Source: Rhizobiaceae bacterium (lineage in GTDB: Bacteria; Pseudomonadota; Alphaproteobacteria; Rhizobiales; Rhizobiaceae). Taken from it: a stretch of DNA of 64,000 bases. The position numbers and the translations under genes are program-made. The notes below the pieces were generated by a model, which was not told the origin of the DNA, did not search any database, and saw only the letters and a program-made list of their open reading frames with translations. The DNA is taken from the NCBI GenBank assembly GCA_029212415.1, contig JARGOF010000010.1, positions 45,001 through 109,000 on the forward strand, in the 5' to 3' direction. Positions 1 to 9,536 of the stretch are shown here, piece after piece; within the stretch, counting starts at the first letter, position 1, and each line of letters starts with the position of its first letter.

Positions 1-1
1 A

Positions 2-991
2 CAGGCAAATCGCGACCCGCGCAACAGGCGTTTCGCATCCCTCGTCAATGCAGTATTGCGCCGTCTTGTACGCGAAAAAACCCGTTTGTTGCCGCAGATC
101 GAAGCAACGACAATCAATGCCCCGCAATGGTTCTATCAAAGACTACAATCAGCCTATGGCGCGCGGGCAAAGGCGATACTTGCCGCCCAGGCTTGTGAAC
201 CCTCTATTGATCTGACCGTGAAATCCGACCCGCAACACTGGGCCGAACTGCTGGGCGGTATCGTATTGCCGACCGGGTCCGTTCGCCTTGACAAGGTGGA
301 AGGTTCAATCACCGCCCTGCCGGGCTTTGCTGATGGACAATGGTGGGTGCAGGATGTGGCCGCGTCCATTCCGGCAAAACTGTTTGGAAACATCGAAGGC
401 AAAAACATTGCTGACCTGTGTGCGGCACCCGGTGGCAAAACGGCACAATTGATATTGGCCGGTGCGAAGGTCTCGGCTGTTGACCTGTCGCGTAACCGCC
501 TGAAACGCTTGTCGGAAAACCTTTCCCGCCTGGGATACGAGGCCGACATTGTCGAGACGGATCTTCTCAAATGGCAGCCCGATACCCTTTATGATGGTGT
601 CTTGCTGGATGCGCCATGCTCTTCAACCGGAACGGTCAGAAGACACCCGGATATCCCCTGGACAAAAAGCCTGGCCGATATTGAAAAACTCTCTGAACTG
701 CAGGAAAAAATGCTGCGCCATGCGGCAACCCTGATCAAGCCCGGCGGCATCATTGTATTTTCCAACTGTTCGCTCGACCCTCTGGAGGGCGAAGATATGG
801 TGGAACGCGTGCTGGCTTCTGAGAAAAACCTGAAACGCAGACCTGTTGTGGCAGCAGATTGGCCCGGTTTGGAAACTGCAATCACAGATCGTGGCGATAT
901 TCGCACGACACCTGACATGCTGCCGCATGAAATTGCCCGTCGGTCGGGCATGGATGGCTTTTTTGCCAGCGTACTGGTGCGTCATGAATAA
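2..991 (+). CDS. rsmB: 16S rRNA (cytosine-967-C5)-methyltransferase RsmB, 5'-truncated by window edge
   Basis: The product methylates C5 of cytosine 967 of 16S rRNA with S-adenosylmethionine. The reading frame is open from the first complete codon, and those codons encode the end of the NusB-like RNA-binding domain (FASLVNAVLRRLVR), so the true start lies before the window; an in-frame TTG here is not the start. The SAM-binding motif I is ADLCAAPGGKTAQL. Both family cysteines are present: DAPCSSTGT (motif IV) and the NCS of IVFSNCSLDP (motif VI). About 329 residues are visible of a family length near 430-470. It is followed by a heparinase-like gene and purH, an order I associate with Hyphomicrobiales. 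Confidence 0.93.
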   Translation, partial: QANRDPRNRRFASLVNAVLRRLVREKTRLLPQIEATTINAPQWFYQRLQSAYGARAKAILAAQACEPSIDLTVKSDPQHWAELLGGIVLPTGSVRLDKVEGSITALPGFADGQWWVQDVAASIPAKLFGNIEGKNIADLCAAPGGKTAQLILAGAKVSAVDLSRNRLKRLSENLSRLGYEADIVETDLLKWQPDTLYDGVLLDAPCSSTGTVRRHPDIPWTKSLADIEKLSELQEKMLRHAATLIKPGGIIVFSNCSLDPLEGEDMVERVLASEKNLKRRPVVAADWPGLETAITDRGDIRTTPDMLPHEIARRSGMDGFFASVLVRHE

Positions 992-1067
992 GCAATAATC
1001 GCTGTTTTTGTCGCTGCCGGTGTATAGGTCTTGTGATATTGCTGTTATAAGGGCACCCCAGATGATA

Positions 1068-1164
1068 CCAAAGGAACTGAATATTGATTCATATCCTGCC
1101 CAAAGCAACGTGCTGACAGGTCAGAACCACTTGCGTGACATGAATCTATATCCAGTTCCTTTGG
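1068..1164. repeat. Inverted repeat with 25-bp arms between rsmB and the heparinase-like gene
   Basis: The arms at 1068-1092 and 1140-1164 are complementary at 23 of 25 positions, around a 47-base centre. The outer core is ccaaaggaactgaat on the left and atccagttcctttgg on the right. The right arm ends 9 bases before the ATG of the downstream gene, so an mRNA starting upstream of it would fold into a long hairpin in its 5' leader. There is no T-run after it, so it does not look like an intrinsic terminator. I saw no other copy in this window and no target-site duplication. Confidence 0.8.
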
Positions 1165-1173
1165 AATAGGGGT

Positions 1174-2904
1174 ATGCGGGGACCAGAATTGGCGGCGGTA
1201 TTGGTGGAGTTCCGGCAATTTTTGCCATTGTATTTGCGGGAATGCTGGCGTCGGAGTGCACGCCGGGTTGCGATTGGGCGTGGTGGTCCCTGGCCATTTC
1301 TGGGCAAGGCACCCGACAGGCTCGTTGTCGCACCAACCGATTTGCGTATTGCCGACCCCTATATTGCCCATGAAATACACCAGGGCCGCTTTCCGCTTGA
1401 CGGCCGGGTCCTTGATACCGGGGGGCATTCACCCTTTTCCCTTGAAGGCCCATCTGTAGGCTTCGACAAGATATTGCACAGTTTCCGCTGGCTTCGGCAT
1501 TTGCGGGCCGCCAATGATGCAGAAGCTTATGGCGATGCCCGCAAGTTCACGGAATTATGGATCAAGGAGTGCGGCCGCCGCGCCTCCGGGGTCGCCTGGG
1601 AGCCCGATGTCACCGCGCAAAGGGTTATTGCCTGGCTCTCGCACTCCCCCATTGTTCTGAAAAACCAGGATCGCAACTTCTATCGGCGGTTTGTCAAAAG
1701 TCTGGCGACGCAGATTCGCTACCTGCACAAAGTGGCACCAGCCGTGCGTGATGGCGAGAAACGCTTTCGCGTGCGCATTGCATTGGCCATGGCCACTCTG
1801 GCCTTGCCGGCAAATCCCGCAGCCATCAAATCAGCAGCCCGCCAACTGGACAACGAGATTGAAAAGCAGATTTTGGCGGATGGCGGCCACATCTCAAGAA
1901 ATCCTCAGGTCACGTTGATTTTGCTGGCCGACCTGCTGCCCTTGCGTCAAACCTATTTGAATCTGGGTTATACCCCACCCAAGGGACTTGTCTCGGTTAT
2001 CGACCGGATGTTTCAGACCTTGCAGTTTTTCCGCCATGCGGATGGTTCGCTGGCATTGTTCAATGGCGCAACCGCCCAGCCGGCCGACCGCCTCCTGTCG
2101 GTCCTGCGCTACGACGAAGCAACCGGCATGCCGCTCAAGAGCACACCGCAGATGAACTATCAGCGGCTTTCCGCCAAGGGCACGATCATTATTGCAGACA
2201 CCGGACCCATTCCGCAGGACGAATTGTCAGCCACCGCCCATGCCGGCTGTCTTTCCTTTGAATTGTCATCAGGGCGTCAGCGATTCATCGTCAACTCCGG
2301 CACGCCGTCCTATTTTCATGCGCAATATGCCCACCTCGCGCGCACAACAGCGGCACATTCAACATTGATTGTTGGTGATCGGTCCTCTGCGACCATTTCC
2401 AATTCAGCTTTTCTCGGCCCGATTTTGACCGATGGGCCAAAAAACGTCGATGTGGAGCGGAAGGACGATGCAACCGGCAGGCAGGGTTTCATAGCCCGCC
2501 ATGATGGCTATGCAAAGATTCTGGGTCTCGTCCATGAACGATCCATTCTGCTGAGCGCCGATGGCAATGTGGTCAATGGCCGTGATCGGCTGGCCAAGGC
2601 TGCAAACCAGAAAATTTCGATCAATGAGAACACGCCGGCTGTCATACGTTTTCACATCCACCCGAAGGTCAAGCTTTCCTACAACTACAAAAACGACATT
2701 GTGCTGACGGCAGGAAATGGCGAAAGCTGGACATTTCACTCACCCGATGTGAAGCCCGAAGTGGAAGAAGACATATATTTTGCTGACCTTGCCGGTGCCC
2801 GCAGATCATTGCAGATAACGCTTACCTTTGTTGTTTCGCAAACCTCTCAGATAAATTGGTCCTTGTTTCGCTCCATCGCAAAAGCCGCTCCCCCCCAATC
2901 ATAA
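1174..2904 (+). CDS. Heparinase II/III family protein
   Basis: The 576-residue product resembles the heparinase II/III-like proteins often found between rsmB and purH in rhizobia. The N-terminal half is an alpha/alpha-toroid-like domain (WLRHLRAANDAEAYGDARKF, then QIRYLHKVAPAVRDGEKRF). The C-terminal half matches the heparinase II/III beta-sandwich (DRLLSVLRYDE, SSGRQRFIVNSGTP, AHSTLIVGDRSSA, ARHDGYAKILGLVHERSILLS). The histidine in RTTAAHSTL and the RHDGY histidine are at positions conserved in the family. Family members are polysaccharide lyases, but the substrate here is unknown. I see no signal peptide. The ATG follows a weak aggggt ribosome-binding site, and an in-frame stop lies just upstream. 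Confidence 0.85.
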   Translation: MRGPELAAVLVEFRQFLPLYLRECWRRSARRVAIGRGGPWPFLGKAPDRLVVAPTDLRIADPYIAHEIHQGRFPLDGRVLDTGGHSPFSLEGPSVGFDKILHSFRWLRHLRAANDAEAYGDARKFTELWIKECGRRASGVAWEPDVTAQRVIAWLSHSPIVLKNQDRNFYRRFVKSLATQIRYLHKVAPAVRDGEKRFRVRIALAMATLALPANPAAIKSAARQLDNEIEKQILADGGHISRNPQVTLILLADLLPLRQTYLNLGYTPPKGLVSVIDRMFQTLQFFRHADGSLALFNGATAQPADRLLSVLRYDEATGMPLKSTPQMNYQRLSAKGTIIIADTGPIPQDELSATAHAGCLSFELSSGRQRFIVNSGTPSYFHAQYAHLARTTAAHSTLIVGDRSSATISNSAFLGPILTDGPKNVDVERKDDATGRQGFIARHDGYAKILGLVHERSILLSADGNVVNGRDRLAKAANQKISINENTPAVIRFHIHPKVKLSYNYKNDIVLTAGNGESWTFHSPDVKPEVEEDIYFADLAGARRSLQITLTFVVSQTSQINWSLFRSIAKAAPPQS

Positions 2905-2973
2905 CAGGTGGCCATGGTCGTTCCGACCGTCATCTGACCGCATATCGTCTCATCAATCAAACAGGATCCAGCA

Positions 2974-4590
2974 ATGGCCGTTGCATCAAAAAATATTCCG
3001 GCACCCGAATTCGTCAAACCCCGCCGCGCCCTATTGTCTGTCTCTGACAAAAGCGGGCTTGTTGACCTGGCCCGGTCTCTTGTTGCGCAGGGTATTGAAC
3101 TTGTTTCCACCGGCGGCACCGCTGCTGCCATTGACGCGGCAGGCCTGCCGGTGTGCGACGTCTCCGATCTGACCAAATTCCCTGAAATCATGGATGGCCG
3201 GGTCAAGACCCTTCACCCATCTGTCCATGGCGGCCTTCTGGCAATTCGCGACGACCCCGATCATGCGCGCGCCATGGAAAACCATGACATCGGACCGATT
3301 GATATCGCCATCATCAATCTCTATCCCTTTGAGACCGTCATGGCAGCGGGCGGCGACTATCCGACGATTGTTGAAAATATCGACATCGGCGGACCGGCGA
3401 TGATCCGTGCTGCGGCAAAGAACCATGCCTATGTGACCATCATCACTGATCCTTGCGACTATGACGGCCTGATTGATGAACTGGCTGCCAACGAGGGCGC
3501 AACACGCTACACTTTTCGGCAGAATATGGCGGCCAGAGCCTATGCAAGAACAGCGGCTTATGATTCTGCCATTTCCAACTGGTTTGCCAGCGAACTGGCC
3601 ATCGAACATCCCCGACATCGATCCGTTGCAGGTGTTTTGAAAGACGTCATGCGCTATGGCGAAAATCCGCACCAGAGTGCAGGATTCTATGTTTCGGGCG
3701 ATACGCGTCCCGGTGTTGCCACCGCGAAACTGCATCAGGGCAAGCAGCTTTCCTATAACAATATCAACGACACGGATGCCGCATTCGAGCTGATCGGGGA
3801 ATTTGCATCTGACGGTGAAGCGGCCTGCGCCATCATCAAACATGCCAACCCCTGCGGTGTCGCCACCGGCTCCAGCCTTGCCCAAGCCTATCAAAAGGCG
3901 CTGGCCTGTGATTCCGTTTCCGCCTTCGGTGGCATTATTGCCTTTAACGCAACATTGGATGCCGAAGCGGCGGAGGAAATCATCAAGATATTCACCGAAG
4001 TCATTATCGCGCCCGACATCACGGACGAGGCAAAGGCCATCATCGCTTCGAAAAAGAACCTCAGACTGCTGACAACCGGCGCGCTGCCGGATCCGCGCGC
4101 TCTGGGCCTGACCGCCAAAACCGTTGCAGGCGGCCTTTTGGTCCAGTCACGCGACAACGTCATGGTGGATGATCTGGACCTCAAGGTTGTGACGGATCGC
4201 GCACCGACAGCAAAAGAACTCAGCGACCTCAAATTTGCTTTCCGCATTGCAAAACACGTCAAATCCAACGCCATCGTCTACGCCCGCGACGGCGCAACGG
4301 TCGGCATTGGTGCCGGCCAGATGAGCCGTGTCGACTCTGCGCGCATTGCCGCCCGCAAGGCCCAGGATGCGGCGGAACTTCTGGGGTTGCCCGCACCTTT
4401 GACACAGGGCTCGGTGGTTGCCTCGGACGCCTTCTTTCCCTTCGCCGATGGCCTTCTGTCTGCCATTGAAGCCGGTGCAACAGCGGTGATTCAGCCGGGC
4501 GGTTCCATGCGTGACGATGATGTCATCCGCGCCGCCAACGAGGCCGGGATAGCCATGGTCATGACCGGAATACGTCATTTCAGGCATTAG
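2974..4590 (+). CDS. purH: Bifunctional AICAR formyltransferase / IMP cyclohydrolase PurH
   Basis: PurH catalyses the last two steps of de novo purine synthesis, formylating AICAR with 10-formyl-THF and closing the ring to IMP. The N-terminal cyclohydrolase domain starts [18 protein letters not shown] and contains the family motif [14 protein letters not shown]. The transformylase domain contains the conserved KHANPCG motif with its catalytic lysine and histidine, plus [13 protein letters not shown]. The C-terminus GIRHFRH is the usual end of PurH. The 538-residue length fits a complete enzyme. It follows the heparinase-like gene by 69 bases on the same strand. Confidence 0.98.
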   Translation: MAVASKNIPAPEFVKPRRALLSVSDKSGLVDLARSLVAQGIELVSTGGTAAAIDAAGLPVCDVSDLTKFPEIMDGRVKTLHPSVHGGLLAIRDDPDHARAMENHDIGPIDIAIINLYPFETVMAAGGDYPTIVENIDIGGPAMIRAAAKNHAYVTIITDPCDYDGLIDELAANEGATRYTFRQNMAARAYARTAAYDSAISNWFASELAIEHPRHRSVAGVLKDVMRYGENPHQSAGFYVSGDTRPGVATAKLHQGKQLSYNNINDTDAAFELIGEFASDGEAACAIIKHANPCGVATGSSLAQAYQKALACDSVSAFGGIIAFNATLDAEAAEEIIKIFTEVIIAPDITDEAKAIIASKKNLRLLTTGALPDPRALGLTAKTVAGGLLVQSRDNVMVDDLDLKVVTDRAPTAKELSDLKFAFRIAKHVKSNAIVYARDGATVGIGAGQMSRVDSARIAARKAQDAAELLGLPAPLTQGSVVASDAFFPFADGLLSAIEAGATAVIQPGGSMRDDDVIRAANEAGIAMVMTGIRHFRH

Positions 4591-4639
4591 AGGAAAATCC
4601 GCAATAGGGACTCACCGTGTTGATCAGGCCTGACGCGTC

Positions 4640-5542
4640 CTAGCTGCAAATGGCGATGAGCTGTTTGCGCAACCACAGGTGCTTGGGGTCGGCATCGAAC
4701 CGGCGATGCCAGATCAGGTTGTTGGAAATCGGCTCGATCTCCGATGGCACAGGCCGCATAGCCAGCCCATGATTGCGGGCAAAGTAGTCAGCAGTCTTGC
4801 GGGTAAAAACACCAATCAGCGTGCTGCGCCTGAGAAGTTCCGGCACCACTGTGAAATTTGTCAATGAGGTCGCTGCATTGCGGCTCAGCCCACGGCGGGC
4901 CAATGCGCCGTCAAATGCCGCCCGGCGATCCCCGCCCGAACTGACAACGAGATGGGGATAGCTCAGCAGCGTGGCAAAACCGATATCTTCAGGACCGTCC
5001 AGAATTGGATGGTCCGGGCGGCAAAGTACAACAAATTGTTCGTCGGAAACATGCACCTGATTGACTTGAGGGGGCGTCTTGTCAAACCATCCCAGGGCGA
5101 TATCGATTTCCTGATCCATGATCAACTGCAGCGCATAGGTCCTGTCTGTTGTTCTCAGGTCAATCGCAATACCGGGTGCAACCCGTCTGATGCGCTCCAG
5201 AAACGGCAGAAACACCGGCAAGCTGAGGCGGTCCGGTGCCCCGATGACAAAGCGCGCGTCACTGTTTTTCGGATCAAAGGCAATTCCCGGCGCCAGGCAA
5301 TCATTGGCCATGCGAATGATGTCTGCCGATGCCTGCCCCAATTGGATGGCCTTGGGCGTCGGGCTGAGACCTGTCGGCATTCGCACAAAAAGCGGATCAT
5401 CAAATATATCGCGCAATCGTTTGAGCGAGTTGGAAATCGCCGATTGCGTACGCCCCAATCGTTCTCCAGCCCTTGTGACACTGCGCTCTTCCAGCAAAGT
5501 GTGCAGAACCAGAAATAGGTTCATGTCGAAATTTCGCAGCAT
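4640..5542 (-). CDS. LysR family transcriptional regulator
   Basis: This 300-residue protein has an N-terminal winged helix-turn-helix (residues about 8-65: RSVTRAGERLGRTQSAISNS) and a LysR-type effector-binding domain in the rest (DRLSLPVFLPFLERIRRV onward). Its start is preceded by a gagg ribosome-binding site 6 bases upstream. It is transcribed divergently from the amidohydrolase/TRAP module with an 86-base gap that holds a dyad typical of LysR operators. By analogy with LysR regulators it probably controls that module in response to a pathway metabolite; this is inferred from position only. The N-terminal LysR subgroup looks NodD/SyrM-like (DMNLFLVLHTLLEERSVTRAG). Confidence 0.93.
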   Translation of the reverse strand: MLRNFDMNLFLVLHTLLEERSVTRAGERLGRTQSAISNSLKRLRDIFDDPLFVRMPTGLSPTPKAIQLGQASADIIRMANDCLAPGIAFDPKNSDARFVIGAPDRLSLPVFLPFLERIRRVAPGIAIDLRTTDRTYALQLIMDQEIDIALGWFDKTPPQVNQVHVSDEQFVVLCRPDHPILDGPEDIGFATLLSYPHLVVSSGGDRRAAFDGALARRGLSRNAATSLTNFTVVPELLRRSTLIGVFTRKTADYFARNHGLAMRPVPSEIEPISNNLIWHRRFDADPKHLWLRKQLIAICS

Positions 5543-5573
5543 CCCGGGACCTCACCATCATTTTGAATGATAA

Positions 5574-5602
5574 ATTACAACACGAATATCAATTTGTATA
5601 AT
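5574..5602. promoter_or_regulatory. Candidate LysR operator in divergent promoter region
   Basis: The gap between the LysR gene and the amidohydrolase contains the imperfect dyad attacaa-N13-ttgtataat, with one extra base in the right half, in an AT-rich setting. LysR regulators usually bind T-N11-A dyads near the divergent promoter. Position and symmetry fit, but the effector and exact half-sites cannot be read from sequence. Confidence 0.45.
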
Positions 5603-5628
5603 GTTAAAGAGGGTCGTAACTTTGCCCC

Positions 5629-6510
5629 ATGAGTGAGGATTATCTGCCATTTTGCGCAGCACCATCGGTGCCGCGTTTTGAGCCACCGGCGGGATCAGTG
5701 GATGCCCATTGCCATATTTTTGGTCCGGCGGCGACCTTCCCCTTTGCGCCCGAACGCAAATACACACCCGTCGATGCTCCCAAGGAAACATTGTTTGCCC
5801 TGCGCGATCATCTGGGTTTTGCCCGCAATGTGATTGTTCAGGCAACATGCCATGGGCGCGACAACAGTGCCATGGTCGACGCCATGCAGGCCTCGGGCGG
5901 ACGCGCCCGCGGTGTGGCGATTGTCGGCGCGGAAGTCACCGACGACGAATTGCAGGCGCTGGATGATGCCGGCGTGCGCGGGGTGCGGTTCAATTTTGTC
6001 AAACGCCTTGTCGGCGAGACCCCAAAGGAAGTGTTCCAGGCCATAGCCGAAAGGGTCGTGAAACTCGGTTGGCACATCGTCGTCTATTTTGAAGCCGCCG
6101 ATCTGCCCGAACTGGTTCCCTTTTTGAAATCTCTGCCCGGTATCGTCGTGGTCGATCACATGGGCCGCCCCGATGTAGCAGCGGGCGTTGAAGGCGCGGG
6201 GTTTCAGACCTTTTTGAAACTGCTGGACGAGAATCCCAATATCTGGGTGAAAGTCACCTGCCCTGAACGTCTGACGATCGCCGGGCCACCCTATCACGAT
6301 GTCATCCCCTTTGGCCGGGAATTGGTGGAACGCTATCCTTCACGGGTTCTGTGGGGAACCGACTGGCCGCATCCCAACATGCGCTCGCACATGCCGGATG
6401 ATGGTGAACTGGTGAATGTCATTGCGCGTATTGCCCTGAGCCCATCACAACAAAAAGCCCTGCTCGTTGATAATCCCATGCGGTTGTACTGGCCCGAGGA
6501 AACCGGTTGA
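5629..6510 (+). CDS. Amidohydrolase family protein, 2-pyrone-4,6-dicarboxylate lactonase-like
   Basis: The 293-residue TIM-barrel hydrolase carries the amidohydrolase signature VDAHCHIFGPA near residue 25 and the family end motif WGTDWPHPN with its catalytic aspartate. The H-x-H, the IVVDHMGRPD histidine and the RYPSRVLWGTDWPHP block match the PDC-lactonase (LigI)/TIM-barrel lactonase group. LigI-type enzymes open a pyrone-dicarboxylate lactone made during lignin-derived aromatic breakdown, but homologues act on other lactones, so the substrate is open. It is first in an operon with a TRAP transporter, whose permease start overlaps its stop. No good ribosome-binding site precedes the ATG; gagg lies 17 bases away. 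Confidence 0.88.
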   Translation: MSEDYLPFCAAPSVPRFEPPAGSVDAHCHIFGPAATFPFAPERKYTPVDAPKETLFALRDHLGFARNVIVQATCHGRDNSAMVDAMQASGGRARGVAIVGAEVTDDELQALDDAGVRGVRFNFVKRLVGETPKEVFQAIAERVVKLGWHIVVYFEAADLPELVPFLKSLPGIVVVDHMGRPDVAAGVEGAGFQTFLKLLDENPNIWVKVTCPERLTIAGPPYHDVIPFGRELVERYPSRVLWGTDWPHPNMRSHMPDDGELVNVIARIALSPSQQKALLVDNPMRLYWPEETG

Positions 6511-8426
6511 TGCCGGACCAGCAACGACAGGGTACGCGCACCGAATGGGCCATTGCCGTTCTTGCGACGACCATGTGCGTTGCCTGTATCCTGTGGAACA
6601 TCGAGGCCCCGACGCGCATCGGTCTGGCGGTACTCAAACAACAATATATGGCCTTTCAGCTTGGGTTGGTGCTGGCCATCACATTCCTCAAATATGGTCC
6701 GACCGGGGCGCTCAAAGCCAAAGTCGGCTGGGTCGACGGCGCCTTCGGCCTGATTGCCTTTTCGGTCCTGATGTATGCCGCATGGGATTTTGCCTGGCTG
6801 CTGTATGAACAATCCTATCGGCCCTGGCAGATTACCATGATCGGTGCCGTCGTCACCCTGGCCGTCATGGAAGGCATTCGCAGGCGTGCCGGCTGGATGT
6901 TGTTTTCCATTGTTTCGGTCTTTCTGGTCTATGCGCTGTTTGCCGATCTGGCGCCTGGACGACTGATCGGCAAGGCGCTGAGCCCGACACGGCTGGTACA
7001 ATATGTCGGATTTGATCCGACCGCTGTTTTTTCAACGCCGCTTGCCGTTGGCACCATCATCGTTCTGTTGTTTGTGTTTTTCGGACAATTGCTGTTTGCC
7101 GCCGGTGGCGGCGCATTCTTTACCGATCTTGCCATGGCCGCCACCGGGCGTGCCAGGGGCGGCAGTGCAAAGATTGCCGTTGTCGGATCAGCACTCTTCG
7201 GTTCCATCTCCGGCAGCGCAGTTTCAAACGTGGTGACCACCGGTGTCATCACGATCCCCCTGATGAAGCGCGGCGGCTATTCCGGCAAGGATGCCGGCGC
7301 CATCGAGGCCGTTGCCTCGACAGGTGGCCAGTTGACCCCTCCGATCATGGGCGCCGCGGCCTTCCTGATGGCCGAATTTCTGGAAATTTCCTACATCACG
7401 GTGGCGACAGCCGCATTGCTGCCCGCTGCGCTTTACTATTTCAGTGTTTTTGCCCAGGTCGACCTGATTGCCGGGCGTGATCACATCAAAGCCACCGAAA
7501 CCGATGGTTTGACGACCCGCCAGGTGCTGGCCGAGGGATGGCACTTCGTCTTTCCTTTCGGCATTCTGTTCGCCGCCCTGTTCTGGTGGCGTCTGGACCC
7601 TGAGAAATCCGCCCTCATTGCATCTGTCGCCATCGTCGCGGTCGGTTTTCTGCGTGGCTATCGCGGCCAGAAATTGACTCTGCCGGCTTTTGGGCGTGTC
7701 TTCGTTGAGACCAGTATCGCCATGGTCGACCTTATCCTGATTGTGGCAGCCGCCGGTTTCGTCATCGGTGTACTCAACATCACCGGACTTGGTTTTGCCC
7801 TGACATTGGTGCTGATAGACGCCGTTGGGTCCAACATCCTGCTGCTCCTCGGCATTTCGGCCTTGATCTGCATTGTGCTGGGCATGGGCATGCCGACATC
7901 CGGTGTCTATGTCCTGCTGGCAACCCTGGTCGCGCCTTCACTGGTTGAGGCAGGCATTGAGCCGATCGCGGCGCATTTGTTCATTCTCTACTTCGGCATG
8001 ATGTCGATGATCACACCACCGGTTGCTCTGGCTGCATTTGCAGCTGCTGCCATCACCAAGGAAGATGCTCTGGCGACAGGCCTGGCTGCCATGCGCATTG
8101 GCTGGGCTGCCTTCCTTTTGCCCTTCATTTTCGTTGCATCACCCGCGCTGCTGATGCGCAGTGGCACTGCCGATATCGCATTGGTCCTGGCGCTTTCGGC
8201 GATCGGGATCCTTGGCGTGACGGCAGGCATCGTCGGTTTTTGGGCACGAGGGCTGAATACGGCTGTCCGGTGTCTTGCGATCCTGCTGGGACTTGCAACG
8301 CTGCCGCTGGGATTTCTGCCCTTTGACAATACGCCCCATATCGTGGCGGCTGTCTGTCTCTTCGCACTTGTCGCAATGTTGCAAATTACAAAAGCAGGCA
8401 CCGCCGGAAATGGCGGCACGATATAA
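6510..8426 (+). CDS. TRAP transporter fused permease (4TM + 12TM), TAXI type
   Basis: This 638-residue membrane protein fuses the small DctQ-like and large DctM-like TRAP permease subunits. The large-subunit signatures are GSISGSAVSNVVTTGVITIP, STGGQLTPPIMGAAAFLMAE and GMGMPTSGVYVLLATL. This fused form pairs with TAXI-type binding proteins, and one is encoded next. It would import an organic acid using the Na+ or H+ gradient. The ATG overlaps the amidohydrolase stop by one base (tgatg), so the two are translationally coupled; a TTG three bases earlier is less likely. Confidence 0.93.
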   Translation: MPDQQRQGTRTEWAIAVLATTMCVACILWNIEAPTRIGLAVLKQQYMAFQLGLVLAITFLKYGPTGALKAKVGWVDGAFGLIAFSVLMYAAWDFAWLLYEQSYRPWQITMIGAVVTLAVMEGIRRRAGWMLFSIVSVFLVYALFADLAPGRLIGKALSPTRLVQYVGFDPTAVFSTPLAVGTIIVLLFVFFGQLLFAAGGGAFFTDLAMAATGRARGGSAKIAVVGSALFGSISGSAVSNVVTTGVITIPLMKRGGYSGKDAGAIEAVASTGGQLTPPIMGAAAFLMAEFLEISYITVATAALLPAALYYFSVFAQVDLIAGRDHIKATETDGLTTRQVLAEGWHFVFPFGILFAALFWWRLDPEKSALIASVAIVAVGFLRGYRGQKLTLPAFGRVFVETSIAMVDLILIVAAAGFVIGVLNITGLGFALTLVLIDAVGSNILLLLGISALICIVLGMGMPTSGVYVLLATLVAPSLVEAGIEPIAAHLFILYFGMMSMITPPVALAAFAAAAITKEDALATGLAAMRIGWAAFLLPFIFVASPALLMRSGTADIALVLALSAIGILGVTAGIVGFWARGLNTAVRCLAILLGLATLPLGFLPFDNTPHIVAAVCLFALVAMLQITKAGTAGNGGTI

Positions 8427-8447
8427 TCAATTCAACAGGAGGAAACC

Positions 8448-9422
8448 ATGAAACATCTCAGATACAAGCTCACCGCAACACTTTTCGGCCTTGCACTGGC
8501 CGCGACCGGCGCGCAAGCCCAGGTGGTGACGATCGCCACCGGTCAACAGGGCACGATCGCCTTCAATTCAGGCCAGGCGGTTGCAAAGATTGCCAATGAA
8601 AATGGCATCACGGCGCGGACCCAGCCTCTGGTGGGCTATCTGCCCCTGATCAGTTCCGGCGAAGTCGACTTTGGATTTTCCAATGCCGTCGAGGCTGGCT
8701 ATGCACTGACCGGAACCGGCAATTATGACCGCGCCAGCGCGAATTTGCGGTTGGTCGGTGTGATGTTCCCCCTGACCACCGGCCTGATGGCACCGTGCGA
8801 TCTCGGTCTGAAGACCATTGCAGATGTCAAAGCGCGCGCAGGCGATCTGCGGATCGCATCCGAATACACATCATCGACCATTATCCCCTTCTACATCAGT
8901 GGCGGGCTGGCAAATGGCGGCATGACCTATGATGATTTCCAGCAGGTTCCTGTCAGCAGCTTTGTTGCCGGCATGGAAGCTCTCGGCGACAATCTGGTTG
9001 ATATTGCGCTGGTCAGTCTGAACGCCGGCGCTGGCAAACAGGCGGCCGTCAAGCTGCAGTCGCGGGGCGGATTGTGCTATGTCTCTCTGGACAATTCAGA
9101 AGCCGGCGCTTCTGCCTTCAAGAAATTTCTGCCCGCAGGCAGTCTTGCCAGCCTGAAACAGAACGAAAACATCCTCGGTCTGGAAAATGGTCCCGCCACC
9201 ATCATGCGCATTCCCTGGATGATGCTGACCAATGGCGATGTAAGCGATGATCTGGTGTATAATCTCACCAAAGCCATCGTCGAAAACAAGGATGCCCTGA
9301 CCAAAAGCTTCGGTCTGTTCCGACTGGCCAAGGCGGAAACAATGGCCCCGGCCAATGTGGTGCCCTATCATCCCGGCGCCTTGCGCTATTTCAAGGAAGC
9401 CGGGATCAAGGTCGGCGATTGA
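8448..9422 (+). CDS. TAXI family TRAP transporter solute-binding protein
   Basis: This is the periplasmic substrate-binding subunit for the preceding fused permease. The 324-residue protein starts with a Sec signal peptide (MKHLRYKLTATLFGLALA, cleavage near AQA/QV). The mature part has TAXI features: VVTIATGQQGTIAFNSGQAV, then GYLPLISSGEVDFGFSNAVE. A strong ribosome-binding site, aggagg, lies 6 bases before the ATG, and the gene follows the permease after 21 bases. Known TAXI ligands include glutamate-like and other carboxylates. The neighbouring lactonase-like and dienelactone-hydrolase-like genes suggest a lactone or dicarboxylate, by inference. Confidence 0.93.
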   Translation: MKHLRYKLTATLFGLALAATGAQAQVVTIATGQQGTIAFNSGQAVAKIANENGITARTQPLVGYLPLISSGEVDFGFSNAVEAGYALTGTGNYDRASANLRLVGVMFPLTTGLMAPCDLGLKTIADVKARAGDLRIASEYTSSTIIPFYISGGLANGGMTYDDFQQVPVSSFVAGMEALGDNLVDIALVSLNAGAGKQAAVKLQSRGGLCYVSLDNSEAGASAFKKFLPAGSLASLKQNENILGLENGPATIMRIPWMMLTNGDVSDDLVYNLTKAIVENKDALTKSFGLFRLAKAETMAPANVVPYHPGALRYFKEAGIKVGD

Positions 9423-9536
9423 CCCGATAATTGGTGCGGGCGGAACCATCCGCCCGCGCATTAACCAGATCTGCAGCGAATTGTCTTTATAAGGGTCCAC
9501 TGCAATACGTTCCGATACAACACAGGAGACTTGCCG

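Noticed and set aside
1068..1164. Intrinsic terminator of rsmB
   Set aside because: The stem has a 47-base centre and no T-run, unlike an intrinsic terminator.
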